Source: Petrimonas mucosa (GTDB taxonomy: Bacteria; Bacteroidota; Bacteroidia; Bacteroidales; Dysgonomonadaceae). From it: a stretch of DNA of 64,000 nucleotides. The notes under the pieces were generated by a model. It was not told the DNA's origin and made no database searches. It saw nothing but the letters and a program-made list of their open reading frames with translations. The first letter of the stretch is position 1; each line of letters opens with the position of its first letter. Location of the stretch: the NCBI RefSeq assembly GCF_900095795.1, contig NZ_LT608328.1, forward strand, positions 1,295,001-1,359,000. The letters are read 5' to 3'. This document shows positions 44,868 through 55,671 of the stretch, piece by piece. The translations under genes were made by a program, and so were the position numbers.

Positions 44868-47075
44868 TTACCGCTTCGCTTCGTTTGTCATGTAGAATAC
44901 CAGCGAGGCGCCCTCCATGATATCCCGGTAACTGATCGTTTTTTCGTTGTAGGGCTTCCCGTTGAGTTCCACCCTTTCCACATGCAGATTCTCTTCCGAA
45001 AGCTCTTTTGCCTCCACGGTGAACCGTTTGCCGTTACCCACATTGATCGATGCCGATTTTACCTGCGGGGCTCCCAGCACAAACTCTCCACTTGCGGGAT
45101 TCATCGGGTAGAAGCCCATTGCCGAGAAGATGTACCAGGCCGACATCTGGCCGCAATCGTCGTTTCCGATCAGGCCGTCGGGCCTGTTCTTGTAGAAATC
45201 GTTGCAGATCTGCCGGACGAGGCGCTCTGTCTCCCATGGACGGTCGAGGTAGGCATAGATGTAAGCCACATGGTGGCTCGGCTCATTTCCGTGTGCATAC
45301 TGTCCGATCAGTCCCGTCACATCCGCCAGTTTTCCGGTTGTCTCCTGTTTGGTGTTGAACAGGTAGTCCAGCACTTCGCCTGCCTTCTCCTTTCCACCCA
45401 TCCACTCGATCAGGCCAGGAATGTCGTGCATCACGTGCCAGGTATATTGCAGGGCGTTGCCTTCGGTGTAATGTCCCCCGATATTGGAGTCGGCATGTGC
45501 CAGGGCGTAGGGATCGAAGGGAGTGAGCCACTCTCCTTTGGAGTCTTTGGGACGCATGGTGTTGGTACTCTTGTCGTAGTGATTCTTATAGTAGTCGGCC
45601 CGCTTCCTGAAGAAGGCGGCATCTTCCCTCTTGCCCAGCTTCTCGGCAAAGAGAGCCATACAGTAGTCGTCGAATCCGCATTCAAGCGTGCGGGAGACCG
45701 ACTCCAGCCTGATCAGGTCGTATGGATAGTAGCCATACTTGTCGTAGATATCCCAGTTCGACTTGTAATGGCTGCTTTCGGTAAGCGATCTTCTGATCTC
45801 GTTGTATGCCCGTTCCGGATCAAAGCCGGTGAATCCTTTCAGGTAGGCATCCACAATCATCGGTACCGAATGGTTGCCGATCATGGTGTAGGTCTCCTGT
45901 CCCCACAGCGACCAGATGGGCAGGTGTCCCTGCTGTTCGCTGTAGTCGAGCATGGAGTTGATAAAGTCGGGTATCAGCTCCGGCGTCAGGATGGTATAGA
46001 GCGGGAAGGCGGCCCGGAAGATATCCCATTGCGACCAGGTGGAGTAAAATTTTCCGGTAGGCGATTGCGACACTTCACGGTTCGGCCCGGTATACTTCCC
46101 GTCTACATCGGCAATGTTGTTGGGCTGAATGAAGAGGTGATACATCGAGGTGTAGAAGTTCTCCTTGTCGGCTTCCGAACCATCGATCGTCACCTTGGCC
46201 AGGTAGCTGTTCCAGGCATCTTTTGCCCTGTTTCTGACCGACTCGAACTCCCAGTCGGGAACTTCGGCTGCCAGATTGGCCCTGGCTCCCTCCACGCTGG
46301 CCGACGACATGCCGATCTTCATGTTGAGCGTCTCCCCATCCTGCATATCAAATGTCAGCAGATAGCGTGCCCCCTTCTCCTGTGGGGCCCGTTTGGGCAG
46401 TTCTTCCCTGGTGAGGATCGGCTTGTCGAACTCGATCACGAAATAGTAGACCCGCTGCACCCACTCTGTTCTGCGGGTAAATCCGGAGATTACCCGGTCG
46501 CTTTCGAAATTGATCTCCTGGTCCAGCACATGGGTGTGGATCCGGGCATCCTGCCACACCAGCCCGCTCTGGAAATCTGCCAGGATATTGGCCGTTTCTC
46601 CTTTTGGATATCGATACCTGTGGAAGGCCACGTGGGGAGAGGCGGTGATCTCCACCCCAACCTCGTTGTCGGAGAGCTCTACCGTATAGTATCCGGGCGA
46701 GGCCTTCTCCTTCGCCTTGTCGAAACGGCTGTCGTAATTTTCACGTTTCTCGCCCGAAAATGGCTGTATCAGCAGATCTCCAAGATCCACGCACCCAGTT
46801 CCGTTCAACCGGTTCTGTGTGAAACCCTGGATCAGTGAATCCTCATAAAAGTAGCCTGCACAATATTCCCAGGTGAAATTCCCGGTTTGCGGTCCTGCCT
46901 GGATCATGCCCAGGGGGTAGGTAGCCCCTGGAAAGGTGTGGCCGGTGAAGGCGGTACCGATAAAGGGGTTCACATATCGGGTGAGGTCGGCTCCGTCGCT
47001 TGCATTCTCCTGTCTGTTTTGTGTGCAGGCCACAGCCAGCAAGGCTGTGGCTACACAATAAATGAATCTCTTCAT
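44868..47075 (-). CDS. GH92 alpha-mannosidase lipoprotein
   Basis: 735 residues, standard GH92 length. Lipobox LAVAC (Cys17) is followed by the N-terminal sandwich domain (TRYVNPFIGTAFTGHTFPGA). The catalytic domain has STWSQWDIFRAAFPL, the calcium/substrate loop HGNEPSHHVAYIYAY, and GNDDCGQMSAW near residue 638, whose acidic residues provide the base in known GH92 enzymes. It is a canonical member, unlike the GDED variant in the fusion at 4205-7717. It lies 28 bp downstream of an OPT transporter gene, away from the SusCD locus. Confidence 0.94.
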   Translation of the reverse strand: MKRFIYCVATALLAVACTQNRQENASDGADLTRYVNPFIGTAFTGHTFPGATYPLGMIQAGPQTGNFTWEYCAGYFYEDSLIQGFTQNRLNGTGCVDLGDLLIQPFSGEKRENYDSRFDKAKEKASPGYYTVELSDNEVGVEITASPHVAFHRYRYPKGETANILADFQSGLVWQDARIHTHVLDQEINFESDRVISGFTRRTEWVQRVYYFVIEFDKPILTREELPKRAPQEKGARYLLTFDMQDGETLNMKIGMSSASVEGARANLAAEVPDWEFESVRNRAKDAWNSYLAKVTIDGSEADKENFYTSMYHLFIQPNNIADVDGKYTGPNREVSQSPTGKFYSTWSQWDIFRAAFPLYTILTPELIPDFINSMLDYSEQQGHLPIWSLWGQETYTMIGNHSVPMIVDAYLKGFTGFDPERAYNEIRRSLTESSHYKSNWDIYDKYGYYPYDLIRLESVSRTLECGFDDYCMALFAEKLGKREDAAFFRKRADYYKNHYDKSTNTMRPKDSKGEWLTPFDPYALAHADSNIGGHYTEGNALQYTWHVMHDIPGLIEWMGGKEKAGEVLDYLFNTKQETTGKLADVTGLIGQYAHGNEPSHHVAYIYAYLDRPWETERLVRQICNDFYKNRPDGLIGNDDCGQMSAWYIFSAMGFYPMNPASGEFVLGAPQVKSASINVGNGKRFTVEAKELSEENLHVERVELNGKPYNEKTISYRDIMEGASLVFYMTNEAKR

Positions 47076-47103
47076 CTTATTATTGTTTTTTCTTGAGTTC
47101 AGA

Positions 47104-49119
47104 TTACTTTTTTGCCCGCATCGATTCCCAGATGAAGTAGCCGATCAGGGCGATGAAGGCGACAAGTGCGGTAACCTGTGCACCGGTACCTTCCGGATCT
47201 TCCCAGACACCCAGGTTGAGCGCGTTCCCGTTGCCCGTGATAAAGATCACCAGTGCGCCGATCACGCCAAACAGTGCGGCACCGGCAATAAAGCCCGAGG
47301 CGATCAGTATGGCACGTTGGTGGCGGGCATTGTTGAGTTCCGGATCTTTCGACCGCTTGTTGATCCAGTGGTTGAGCAGACCTCCCACCACCAGTGGCGT
47401 GTTCAGTGGCAGCGGGATAAACATGCCGAGTGCGAAGGCGAGCGGTGAGATGTTGAGCCAGTTGACGAGGATGGAGATGACTGCACCGATCCCCAGCAGC
47501 ATCCAGCTAACACCCGACCCCGACATCAGGGGTTCGATGATGGCCGCCATCGCATTAGCCTGTGGTGCAACCATCGGATTGGTGTGGGTCTCGGTGGCGA
47601 CGAAGCCGTACGCCTCGTTCAGGATGAAGATGACAGCGCCAACAGTGGCGGCGGAAACCAGCGTGCCCAGGAACTTGAATGTCTCCTGCTTGGCTGGGGT
47701 GGTTCCGATCCAGTAACCTATCTTCAGGTCGGTCACGAAACCGCCGGCCATGGAGAGTGCGGTACAGACGATCCCGCCGATGATCAGGCCGCTGACCATT
47801 CCCTGCCACCCTTTCAATCCGACGGCTACCAGGATGACCGACGAGAGGATCAGGGTCATCAGCGTCATGCCCGAAACGGGATTGGTGCCTACAATGGCGA
47901 TGGCATTGGCTGCCACGGTGGTAAAGAGGAACGAGATGAGGGTTACGGTGAGCAGTGCCACGATAGCCTGAACCAGCGTGACCTTGACACCCGTGAGCAG
48001 GAAGATGAATACCGCTACCAGGGTCAAGAACAGGAAGAGCATGACGAACGACATCTTCAGGTCGCGCTGTGTACGCTCTTCACGGACCTCCGCGGCAACT
48101 GTCTTGCCTTTGCCGCCACCCACGGCCAGCTTGAAGGCGTTGCCAATCACGCCGGAAGATTTAATGATACCGATGATCCCCGCCATGGCGATGGCTCCGA
48201 TACCGATCGGACGCACATAGGTTGCAAAGATCTCTTCTGCAGACATTGCCGCGAACGGGTTCATCCCGCCGTTGACTGCCGCCAGCGCCCCGATCTCGTT
48301 GACCAGTGGAATGAGTACGAGCCATGAGAGTAGTGATCCTACCGTGATGATCAGGGCATAGCGTAACCCAACCAGGTAACCGAAGCTGAAGATCAGTGCA
48401 CTGACGTTGAATTTCAGCACCATCTTGAATTTATCGGCCAGCATGGCACCTGCCGGGATGATGCGGGTAGAGATCTCTTCACTCCAGAGGCGGAAGGCGG
48501 AAAAGCAGAAATCGAACACTCCTCCGATCAAGCCGCTGGTAACCAGAAGTTTGGCTTGGTTGCCACCCTTCTCTCCCGTCATCAGGATCTCGGTGGTGGC
48601 GGTGGCTTCTGGGAAAGGCAGCTTGCCGTGCATCTCCTTCACGAAATATTTTCTGAAGGGGATCAGGAAGAGTATGCCCAGGAACCCGCCAAGAAGCGAC
48701 GAGAAGAAGATCTGCCAGAAATCGACCTGGATCTCCGGATATTTTGCCTGGAGAATATAGAGTCCCGGAATGGTGAAGACCGCTCCGGCAACGATCACGC
48801 CCGACGAGGCGCCGATCGACTGGATAATCACGTTTTGCCCCAGGGCATTCTTCCGGCGAAAAGCGGCCGATGCCCCAACGGCTATAATCGAGATAGGAAT
48901 AGCTGCCTCGAAAACCTGTCCGATCTTCAGCCCGGAATAGGCTGCCGCAGCCGAAAAGATTATGGCCATTAGTAATCCCATTCCCACAGACCATGGGGTA
49001 ATCTCCCTGATTGTCCGGTCAGCAGGCAATACCGGTCTATACTCTTCACCCTCCCTTAATTCGGAATAGGCATTCTCGGGCAAGTTAACCGACTGTTTGT
49101 CATCTTGATTTGATTGCAT
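47104..49119 (-). CDS. OPT-family oligopeptide/metal-chelate transporter
   Basis: 671 residues with about 14-16 membrane helices. A hydrophilic N-terminus (~45 residues) is followed by [38 protein letters not shown], quoted in part: the motif [19 protein letters not shown] is typical of prokaryotic OPT proteins. [20 protein letters not shown] and [15 protein letters not shown] also fit. Family members import small peptides or metal-peptide chelates. It probably shares a transcript with the GH92 gene downstream and is divergent from aconitase. Confidence 0.9.
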   Translation of the reverse strand: MQSNQDDKQSVNLPENAYSELREGEEYRPVLPADRTIREITPWSVGMGLLMAIIFSAAAAYSGLKIGQVFEAAIPISIIAVGASAAFRRKNALGQNVIIQSIGASSGVIVAGAVFTIPGLYILQAKYPEIQVDFWQIFFSSLLGGFLGILFLIPFRKYFVKEMHGKLPFPEATATTEILMTGEKGGNQAKLLVTSGLIGGVFDFCFSAFRLWSEEISTRIIPAGAMLADKFKMVLKFNVSALIFSFGYLVGLRYALIITVGSLLSWLVLIPLVNEIGALAAVNGGMNPFAAMSAEEIFATYVRPIGIGAIAMAGIIGIIKSSGVIGNAFKLAVGGGKGKTVAAEVREERTQRDLKMSFVMLFLFLTLVAVFIFLLTGVKVTLVQAIVALLTVTLISFLFTTVAANAIAIVGTNPVSGMTLMTLILSSVILVAVGLKGWQGMVSGLIIGGIVCTALSMAGGFVTDLKIGYWIGTTPAKQETFKFLGTLVSAATVGAVIFILNEAYGFVATETHTNPMVAPQANAMAAIIEPLMSGSGVSWMLLGIGAVISILVNWLNISPLAFALGMFIPLPLNTPLVVGGLLNHWINKRSKDPELNNARHQRAILIASGFIAGAALFGVIGALVIFITGNGNALNLGVWEDPEGTGAQVTALVAFIALIGYFIWESMRAKK

Positions 49120-49310
49120 CTTTTCTATTTCTTATGATTAATGATGTGATGAATGGCACGAAAATACAAAATTCTGTGAAATATTCGATCCTGTTTCGTA
49201 AACTTTGTTTTGGCGCGACTTTTTTGCCGGATTTACCGAACATTTCGCATCCTAAATTGTTGAAAAGCAGTCATCGCATTATAAATCACATAATATACCT
49301 GATAATTTCT

Positions 49311-51563
49311 ATGATTTTTGATATCGACATGATCCGCGAGGTTTACAGTCAGCTTCCCGGAAAAGTAGAAGAGGCCAAAAAGAAACTTGGTCGCCCCTTA
49401 ACTTTGACTGAAAAGATTCTGTTTGCTCACCTTTCGCCTGGAGTAGCGGTGGAGAATTACAGGCGAGCCGAAGATTACGTGAACTTTGCTCCCGACAGGG
49501 TGGCCATGCAGGATGCCACTGCCCAGATGGCCCTGTTGCAGTTGATGAACTCGGGCCGGAAAAAGGTGGCAGTGCCGTCGACCGTGCATTGCGATCACCT
49601 GATTCAGGCTTACCGGGATGCAAATACCGACCTGCAGACGGCAAAGGTGACCAACGAGGAGGTGTTCAATTTCCTGCGCGATGTTTCCAACAAATATGGC
49701 ATCGGTTTCTGGAAACCGGGTGCCGGAATCATTCACCAGGTTGTACTGGAAAACTATGCTTTTCCCGGCGGGATGATGGTGGGGACCGACTCACACACGC
49801 CCAATGCGGGTGGTCTTGGAATGATCGCGATCGGAGTAGGCGGTGCCGACGCCGTGGACGTGATGGCGGGACTGCCATGGGAACTGAAGATGCCGAAACT
49901 GATCGGCGTGAAACTGACCGGAAGATTGTCGGGATGGGCCTCACCAAAGGATGTGATCCTAAAGTTAGCCGGTATTCTGACCGTCAAGGGTGGAACCAAT
50001 GCCGTGATCGAATATTTCGGCGAAGGGACCTCCACTTTGTCGGCAACTGGCAAGGGAACCATCTGCAATATGGGGGCCGAGGTGGGGGCAACAACCTCCA
50101 TCTTCCCGTTTGATGAGAAATCGGCGACCTACCTCGAGGGAACAGGACGGAAAGAGGTGGCCGATGCAGCCCGGAAGATCATCGCCTGCCTGCAGGCAGA
50201 TCCCGAAACGGCCGAAAACCCCGAAACATATTACGATCAGGTGATCGAGATCAATCTGTCGGAACTGGAACCGCACATCAACGGTCCCTTCACTCCAGAT
50301 GCCGCTTTCCCCATCTCCGCGTTTGCCAAGGAGGTGAAAGAGAAGGGGTATCCCCGGAAAATGGAGGTGGGATTGATCGGCTCCTGCACCAACTCCTCAT
50401 ACGAAGACCTTACCCGGGCTGCACATGTGGTGAAAAAGGCCAGAGAGGCCGGGTTGAGCGTCAATGCACAATTCATCATCAATCCAGGCTCGGAACAGGT
50501 CAGGTATACCGCCGAACGCGACGGAATCCTGAGGGAGTTCGAGGATGCGGGAGCCGTGATCATGGCGAATGCGTGCGGTCCCTGTATCGGACAATGGAAA
50601 CGAACGGAAGAGAAATCGGAGCGGACAAACTCTATCGTCACCTCATTCAACCGGAACTTTGCCAAACGTAACGACGGCAATCCCAACACCCACGCTTTTG
50701 TCACCTCGCCTGAACTGGTTGCGGCACTCACCATTGCTGGAGATCTGACATTCAATCCGTTGACAGATGCGCTGACCAATGACAAAGGGGAAAAGGTAAA
50801 GCTGGCCGAACCGGTTGGCTTCGAGATGCCGCCAAGAGGCTTCGAGGTAAAGGATGCCGGCTACCTGCCACCGTCGGAAGATGGCAGCCAGGTTGAGGTG
50901 AAAATCGATCCCCAGTCGAACCGCCTACAAAAGCTGGAGCCGTTCAAACCGTGGGATGGACGCGATTTCGAAGAGCTTCCGCTGCTGATCAAAGTAAAGG
51001 GTAAATGTACCACCGACCATATCTCGATGGCCGGTCCCTGGCTCCGTTTCCGCGGACATCTGGACAATATCTCCGACAACATGCTGATTGGTGCGGTGAA
51101 TGCTTTCAACGGTGAAACCAATAAAACGCTCGACCCCCTGACATTGCAGTATATGGAGGTTCCCGCATTGGCCCGCAAGTTCAAGGCCGAAGGTCTCGGC
51201 TCTGTTGTGGTGGCCGAAGAGAATTACGGGGAGGGGAGCAGTCGTGAGCATGCAGCCATGGAGCCCCGCCACCTGAATGTCAAGGTGATCCTGGTGAAGT
51301 CATTTGCCCGGATTCATGAAACCAACCTGAAAAAACAGGGGATGCTCGCACTGACATTTGTCAACAAGGAGGATTACAACAAAGTACAGGAGAGGGACAG
51401 GATCAGTATCAAGGGGCTGACCGGCTTTGCTCCCGGAAAGAACCTGAAGGTGGTTCTTCACCATATCGACGGTACTACAGATGAATTTGAAGCTGCCCAT
51501 ACCTACAACGAACAGCAGATCGGCTGGTTCAAGGCTGGTAGCGCATTGAACGGAATGAAGTAA
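49311..51563 (+). CDS. acn: Aconitate hydratase
   Basis: 750 residues of the mitochondrial/Bacteroidota aconitase type. Iron-sulfur ligands are in [15 protein letters not shown] and [11 protein letters not shown], and the swivel domain has [17 protein letters not shown]. It isomerises citrate and isocitrate. The frame is open upstream to 49110, but those 67 codons overlap the divergent OPT gene and are not aconitase-like, so the start is [12 protein letters not shown] at 49311. Isocitrate dehydrogenase, citrate synthase and a second isocitrate dehydrogenase follow on the same strand. Confidence 0.95.
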   Translation: MIFDIDMIREVYSQLPGKVEEAKKKLGRPLTLTEKILFAHLSPGVAVENYRRAEDYVNFAPDRVAMQDATAQMALLQLMNSGRKKVAVPSTVHCDHLIQAYRDANTDLQTAKVTNEEVFNFLRDVSNKYGIGFWKPGAGIIHQVVLENYAFPGGMMVGTDSHTPNAGGLGMIAIGVGGADAVDVMAGLPWELKMPKLIGVKLTGRLSGWASPKDVILKLAGILTVKGGTNAVIEYFGEGTSTLSATGKGTICNMGAEVGATTSIFPFDEKSATYLEGTGRKEVADAARKIIACLQADPETAENPETYYDQVIEINLSELEPHINGPFTPDAAFPISAFAKEVKEKGYPRKMEVGLIGSCTNSSYEDLTRAAHVVKKAREAGLSVNAQFIINPGSEQVRYTAERDGILREFEDAGAVIMANACGPCIGQWKRTEEKSERTNSIVTSFNRNFAKRNDGNPNTHAFVTSPELVAALTIAGDLTFNPLTDALTNDKGEKVKLAEPVGFEMPPRGFEVKDAGYLPPSEDGSQVEVKIDPQSNRLQKLEPFKPWDGRDFEELPLLIKVKGKCTTDHISMAGPWLRFRGHLDNISDNMLIGAVNAFNGETNKTLDPLTLQYMEVPALARKFKAEGLGSVVVAEENYGEGSSREHAAMEPRHLNVKVILVKSFARIHETNLKKQGMLALTFVNKEDYNKVQERDRISIKGLTGFAPGKNLKVVLHHIDGTTDEFEAAHTYNEQQIGWFKAGSALNGMK

Positions 51564-51588
51564 CTCCAAGACGGTAACCTCAATTTTT

Positions 51589-52881
51589 ATGCATACTCCA
51601 GAGAAGATAACCTTTTCGTCTCACTCCTCTTCAGGAGACGGAAGCAGCGGATTGATCGTGCCCGATAATCCCATCATCCCCTTTATCGAGGGCGATGGGA
51701 TCGGAAAGGAGATCACCGCTTCTGTCCGGCTGATTATCGACAAGGCGGTTGCGAAATCGTACAACGGAAAACGAAGGATCGAATGGAAAGAGGTTCTTGC
51801 CGGAGAGAAGGCCTACAATGCGTTGGGGACCTGGCTTCCGGCAGAGACCATGGAGGCTTTCCGGGAGTACCGTGTGGGCATTAAGGGACCCCTCACCACG
51901 CCCGTCGGCGAAGGCATACGTTCCCTCAACGTGGCATTGCGGCAGGAGCTTGATCTTTACGTCTGCCTGCGACCGGTACGCTGGTTCAAGGGGGTGACCA
52001 CCCCGTTGCTCCATCCCGAGAAAGTGCATGTTACCATCTTCAGGGAGAACACGGAGGATATCTACGCCGGGATCGAATGGAACGCCGGAACGCCCGAGGT
52101 GGAAAAAGTACTGAAGTTCCTGAAGGAGGAGATGGGGGTCGCCAAGATCCGATTTCCCGAAACCACTTCCATCGGTGTGAAACCGGTATCGGTAGAAGGA
52201 ACCGAGCGCCTGGTCAGATCGGCCATTGAATATGCCATCCGGAACAGGCTGCCGTCGGTTACCCTGGTGCACAAGGGGAATATCATGAAGTTTACCGAGG
52301 GGGGATTCAAGAAGTGGGGATACGCGTTGGCCGAACGGGAGTATGGCGACCAGGTCTTCACCGAGAATATCTTCAACAAGATTAAGGCGGAACAAGGTCT
52401 GAAGGAGGCGGTTGCCGCCTACAACGAGGCGATGGAGAGCGGAAAGGTCATCATCAAGGACGTGATAGCCGATGCCTTCCTGCAGAATACCCTGCTGAAG
52501 CCCGAGGAGTATTCCGTTGTGGCCACGCTGAACCTGAACGGAGATTATATTTCCGACCAGCTGGCGGCTATGGTGGGTGGTATCGGGATCGCCCCCGGTG
52601 CAAACATCAACTACCTGACGGGACACGCCATCTTTGAAGCAACACACGGCACGGCACCCGACATTGCCGGCAAGAACAGGGCCAACCCCTGTTCGATGCT
52701 GCTTTCCGGGGTGATGATGCTGGAATATATCGGTTGGGACGAAGCTGGGAATCTTATTACAAAGTCGCTTGAAACTCTCTTTGAAAGAGGGTACGCGACA
52801 ACCGACCTTGCCCGTTTCATGGAGAACGGCAAGGCGCTGTCCACCTCGGAGTTTGCATCGATGATAATAAATTCACTTTAA
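51589..52881 (+). CDS. icd: Isocitrate dehydrogenase, E. coli-type fold with NAD-type cofactor residues
   Basis: 430 residues, aligning well with E. coli Icd: [24 protein letters not shown] holds the isocitrate-binding Ser and Arg, and [15 protein letters not shown] is the cofactor loop. In E. coli the loop reads HGTAPKYAGQDKVNP and Lys344, Tyr345 and Val351 favour NADP. Here these positions are Asp, Ile and Ala, the changes that convert E. coli Icd to NAD use, and Tyr391 is Thr. NAD dependence is therefore predicted. It starts 25 bp after aconitase. The first ~25 residues (Ser/Gly-rich) form a short extension. Confidence 0.92.
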   Translation: MHTPEKITFSSHSSSGDGSSGLIVPDNPIIPFIEGDGIGKEITASVRLIIDKAVAKSYNGKRRIEWKEVLAGEKAYNALGTWLPAETMEAFREYRVGIKGPLTTPVGEGIRSLNVALRQELDLYVCLRPVRWFKGVTTPLLHPEKVHVTIFRENTEDIYAGIEWNAGTPEVEKVLKFLKEEMGVAKIRFPETTSIGVKPVSVEGTERLVRSAIEYAIRNRLPSVTLVHKGNIMKFTEGGFKKWGYALAEREYGDQVFTENIFNKIKAEQGLKEAVAAYNEAMESGKVIIKDVIADAFLQNTLLKPEEYSVVATLNLNGDYISDQLAAMVGGIGIAPGANINYLTGHAIFEATHGTAPDIAGKNRANPCSMLLSGVMMLEYIGWDEAGNLITKSLETLFERGYATTDLARFMENGKALSTSEFASMIINSL

Positions 52882-52982
52882 ACCATGCGTCGTTCAAACA
52901 AAAAGAGAGGTAATGATGTTACAATATACGTGTCGGAATCAATCAAAACGCAGTAAAATAATTAAAACATAGATACAATATA

Positions 52983-54341
52983 ATGGATAACAAGCAAGTC
53001 ATTAAAGTGTTATCAGACTCGATAGCGGTAACAAGCAACATCGACAAGGACCTTTTCACCAAAATGGGCGTGAAGCGCGGGCTTCGCAACGAAGATCACT
53101 CCGGTGTGCTTGCCGGACTTACCCGCGTAGGCGATGTGGTAGGTTATGAACGCCAGGAGGATGGAACCCTGAAGCCGATACCCGGCAAGCTCTATTACCG
53201 GGGCATCGACGTGGAGGAGCTGGTACACGGCATCCAGGCCGACAACCGTCTCGGATTTGAAGAGACCGCCTTCCTCCTCTTATCGGGAAAATTGCCGACG
53301 AAAGAGAACCTGCAGGCCTTCTCGTCCCTGCTGGCCCAGACCATGCCGCTCAATCATACCGCAACGATGAACATCCTGTCACTGAAAGGGAAGAACATCA
53401 TGAACATCCTGGCACGTAGCGTGCTGGAACTTTATACATACGACCAGGATCCCGATGATATCACGCCGGACAACCTGATCCATCAATCTATCAACCTGAT
53501 AGCTAAATTCCCGTCCATCATTGCGTTGGCCTATCAGGTACTGCGTCACGATCAGCAGGGACGTTCACTGCATATCCGGCATCCGCATGAAGATTTTTCG
53601 GTTGCGGAAAACTTCCTCTATATGATGAAAGGTCCCGGCAAATATACCGAACTCGATGTGAGGATTCTGGACCTTGCGCTTATCCTGCACGCCGACCATG
53701 GCGGCGGTAACAACTCCACCTTCTCGGTGAGGGTGACCAGCTCGACCGAGACCGATACCTATTCGGCCATTGCAGCCGGAATCGGTTCACTGAAAGGCCC
53801 GCTTCACGGAGGGGCAAACGTGAAGGTGAACGGTATGCTTGCCGATATGAAGAAAAATATCAAGGACTGGAATGATGTTGAAGAGATCGATGCATACCTG
53901 ACCAAGGTGCTCAACAAGGAGGCATACGACAGGACGGGACTTATTTACGGTATCGGGCACGCAGTATACACCATCAGCGACCCGCGAGCCGGATTGCTCA
54001 AGGAGATGGCGCGCGAACTGGCCAAGGAGAAAGGTCGTGAAGATGAGTTCCGCTTCATGGAGCTGATCGAGGAGCGTGGAGTGGAGGTGTTCCTGAATTA
54101 CAAGAAAGCGGGTGCCAAGCAGCGTACCTGTATCAATGTCGATTACTATTCCGGCTTTGTTTATGACGCGATCGGGCTGCCCGAAGAGGTCTTCACTCCG
54201 ATTTTCGCCATGGCCCGAATTGTGGGCTGGACAGCGCACCGTATTGAAGAGCTCAATTTCTCCAGCAAGCGGATCATCCGTCCGGCATACAAGAACGTGC
54301 GTCCATTGCAGGAGTTTGTACCGATGAAAGATAGAAAGTAG
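52983..54341 (+). CDS. gltA: Citrate synthase
   Basis: 452 residues. Catalytic-region motifs include [44 protein letters not shown] (active-site His) and [15 protein letters not shown]. It condenses oxaloacetate and acetyl-CoA. The 101-bp gap from icd shows no good -7 box. Only 1 bp separates its stop from the next isocitrate dehydrogenase start, so those two genes are surely co-transcribed. Confidence 0.95.
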   Translation: MDNKQVIKVLSDSIAVTSNIDKDLFTKMGVKRGLRNEDHSGVLAGLTRVGDVVGYERQEDGTLKPIPGKLYYRGIDVEELVHGIQADNRLGFEETAFLLLSGKLPTKENLQAFSSLLAQTMPLNHTATMNILSLKGKNIMNILARSVLELYTYDQDPDDITPDNLIHQSINLIAKFPSIIALAYQVLRHDQQGRSLHIRHPHEDFSVAENFLYMMKGPGKYTELDVRILDLALILHADHGGGNNSTFSVRVTSSTETDTYSAIAAGIGSLKGPLHGGANVKVNGMLADMKKNIKDWNDVEEIDAYLTKVLNKEAYDRTGLIYGIGHAVYTISDPRAGLLKEMARELAKEKGREDEFRFMELIEERGVEVFLNYKKAGAKQRTCINVDYYSGFVYDAIGLPEEVFTPIFAMARIVGWTAHRIEELNFSSKRIIRPAYKNVRPLQEFVPMKDRK

Positions 54342-54342
54342 C

Positions 54343-55563
54343 ATGACGAAGATAAAAGTAGCGAACCCCATCGTGGAACTCGACGGGGATGAGATGACAC
54401 GGATTATCTGGTCGTTTATCAAGGAGCAGTTGATTCTGCCATACCTCGATCTGGATATCAAGTATTACGACCTGAGTATCCAGAATCGGGACGCCACCGG
54501 CGACCAGGTCACGATAGATGCAGCGGAGGCGATCAAGCGATATAATGTGGGCGTAAAGTGTGCGACCATAACCCCTGATGAGGCACGGGTAAAGGAGTTT
54601 GGATTGAAAAAGATGTGGAAATCACCCAATGGTACCATCCGCAATATTGTTGGAGGAACTGTTTTCCGTGAACCCATCATCTGCTCCAACGTGCCCCGAT
54701 ATGTTCCGGGCTGGACAGAACCGATCATTATCGGCCGTCATGCTTTCGGCGACCAGTACCGTGCTACCGACAAGGTGATCAAGGGAAAGGGCAAGCTGAA
54801 GCTGACCTTTACCGCAGAGAGCGGCGAGGTTCAGGAGTGGGAGGTTTACAACTTCGATGGAGACGGGGTGGCCATGGCGATGTACAATACCGATGAATCG
54901 ATTTACGGTTTTGCCCGTTCGTCGTTCCAGATGGCACTGGCCAAAAAGTATCCGCTCTACATGTCCACCAAGAATACCATTCTGAAGGCTTACGACGGAC
55001 GTTTCAAGGATATCTTCCAGGAGGTGTACGAGAGTGAGTTCAAGGAGTCGTTTCAGGAGGCGGGAATCACCTACGAGCACCGGTTGATTGACGACATGGT
55101 GGCATCGGCCATGAAGTGGAAAGGCGGTTTTGTGTGGGCATGCAAGAATTACGACGGTGACGTGCAGTCGGATACGGTAGCACAGGGTTTCGGTTCACTG
55201 GGCATGATGTCGTCGGTCCTGGTTACGCCGGACGGTCGCACGGTGGAGGCTGAAGCTGCACACGGGACAGTAACCCGTCACTACAGGCAACACCAGCAAG
55301 GCAAGGAGACCAGCACCAATCCTATCGCATCCATCTATGCCTGGACGCGCGGTCTCGAACATCGCGGCAAACTGGACAACAACCAGCCGCTTGTCGATTT
55401 TTGCCACAAACTGGAACAGGTATGTGTGGAGACCGTAGAGAACGGGGAGATGACCAAAGACTTGGCCCTGTTGGTTTACGGTGACGATGTGAAAGGAAAG
55501 TATCTCAATACGCAGGATTTTCTGGCAGCGGTAAAACGCAATCTGGAGAGAAAATTGAGTTGA
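54343..55563 (+). CDS. icd2: NADP-type isocitrate dehydrogenase (eukaryotic-like, type II)
   Basis: 406 residues, beginning [21 protein letters not shown] as in mitochondrial/cytosolic [24 protein letters not shown] binds isocitrate, and [21 protein letters not shown] is the NADP-specific loop with Arg-His. This protein is only distantly related to the icd at 51589, so the group encodes two isocitrate dehydrogenases from different subfamilies. A strong terminator follows 27 bp after the stop. Confidence 0.95.
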   Translation: MTKIKVANPIVELDGDEMTRIIWSFIKEQLILPYLDLDIKYYDLSIQNRDATGDQVTIDAAEAIKRYNVGVKCATITPDEARVKEFGLKKMWKSPNGTIRNIVGGTVFREPIICSNVPRYVPGWTEPIIIGRHAFGDQYRATDKVIKGKGKLKLTFTAESGEVQEWEVYNFDGDGVAMAMYNTDESIYGFARSSFQMALAKKYPLYMSTKNTILKAYDGRFKDIFQEVYESEFKESFQEAGITYEHRLIDDMVASAMKWKGGFVWACKNYDGDVQSDTVAQGFGSLGMMSSVLVTPDGRTVEAEAAHGTVTRHYRQHQQGKETSTNPIASIYAWTRGLEHRGKLDNNQPLVDFCHKLEQVCVETVENGEMTKDLALLVYGDDVKGKYLNTQDFLAAVKRNLERKLS

Positions 55564-55589
55564 TATACATTGTTTAGGTTATCAGATAG

Positions 55590-55625
55590 ACGGCTCTCGC
55601 GGAATATCATCGCGGAGCCGTTTTT
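55590..55625 (+). terminator. Intrinsic terminator after icd2
   Basis: Stem ACGGCTC-T-CGCG (55590-55601) pairs with CGCG-G-AGCCGT (55611-55621) across a 9-nt loop, with one mismatch, followed by a run of T. It ends the TCA gene group 46 bp before the group II intron. Confidence 0.88.
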
Positions 55626-55671
55626 GTATGTCGGGCATGGTATTAAGCTGACAGGATGCAAGTTCCTGTAT

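Noticed and set aside
44982-46838. A 618-codon open frame on the plus strand
   Set aside because: It lies wholly antisense to the well-supported GH92 gene and has low-complexity, non-family sequence; a GC-rich shadow frame.
49198-49208. Promoter -7 box before aconitase (TAAACTTTG)
   Set aside because: The spacing inside the box is one base too long for TAnnTTTG and there is no supporting -33 element.
49110-49310. N-terminal extension of aconitase by 67 residues
   Set aside because: It overlaps the divergent OPT gene start, includes the intergenic region, and does not resemble aconitase; the family start is at 49311.
52885-52956. A 23-codon ORF (MRRSNKKRGNDV...) between icd and gltA
   Set aside because: No ribosome-binding or conservation evidence; could be chance in an AT-rich gap.
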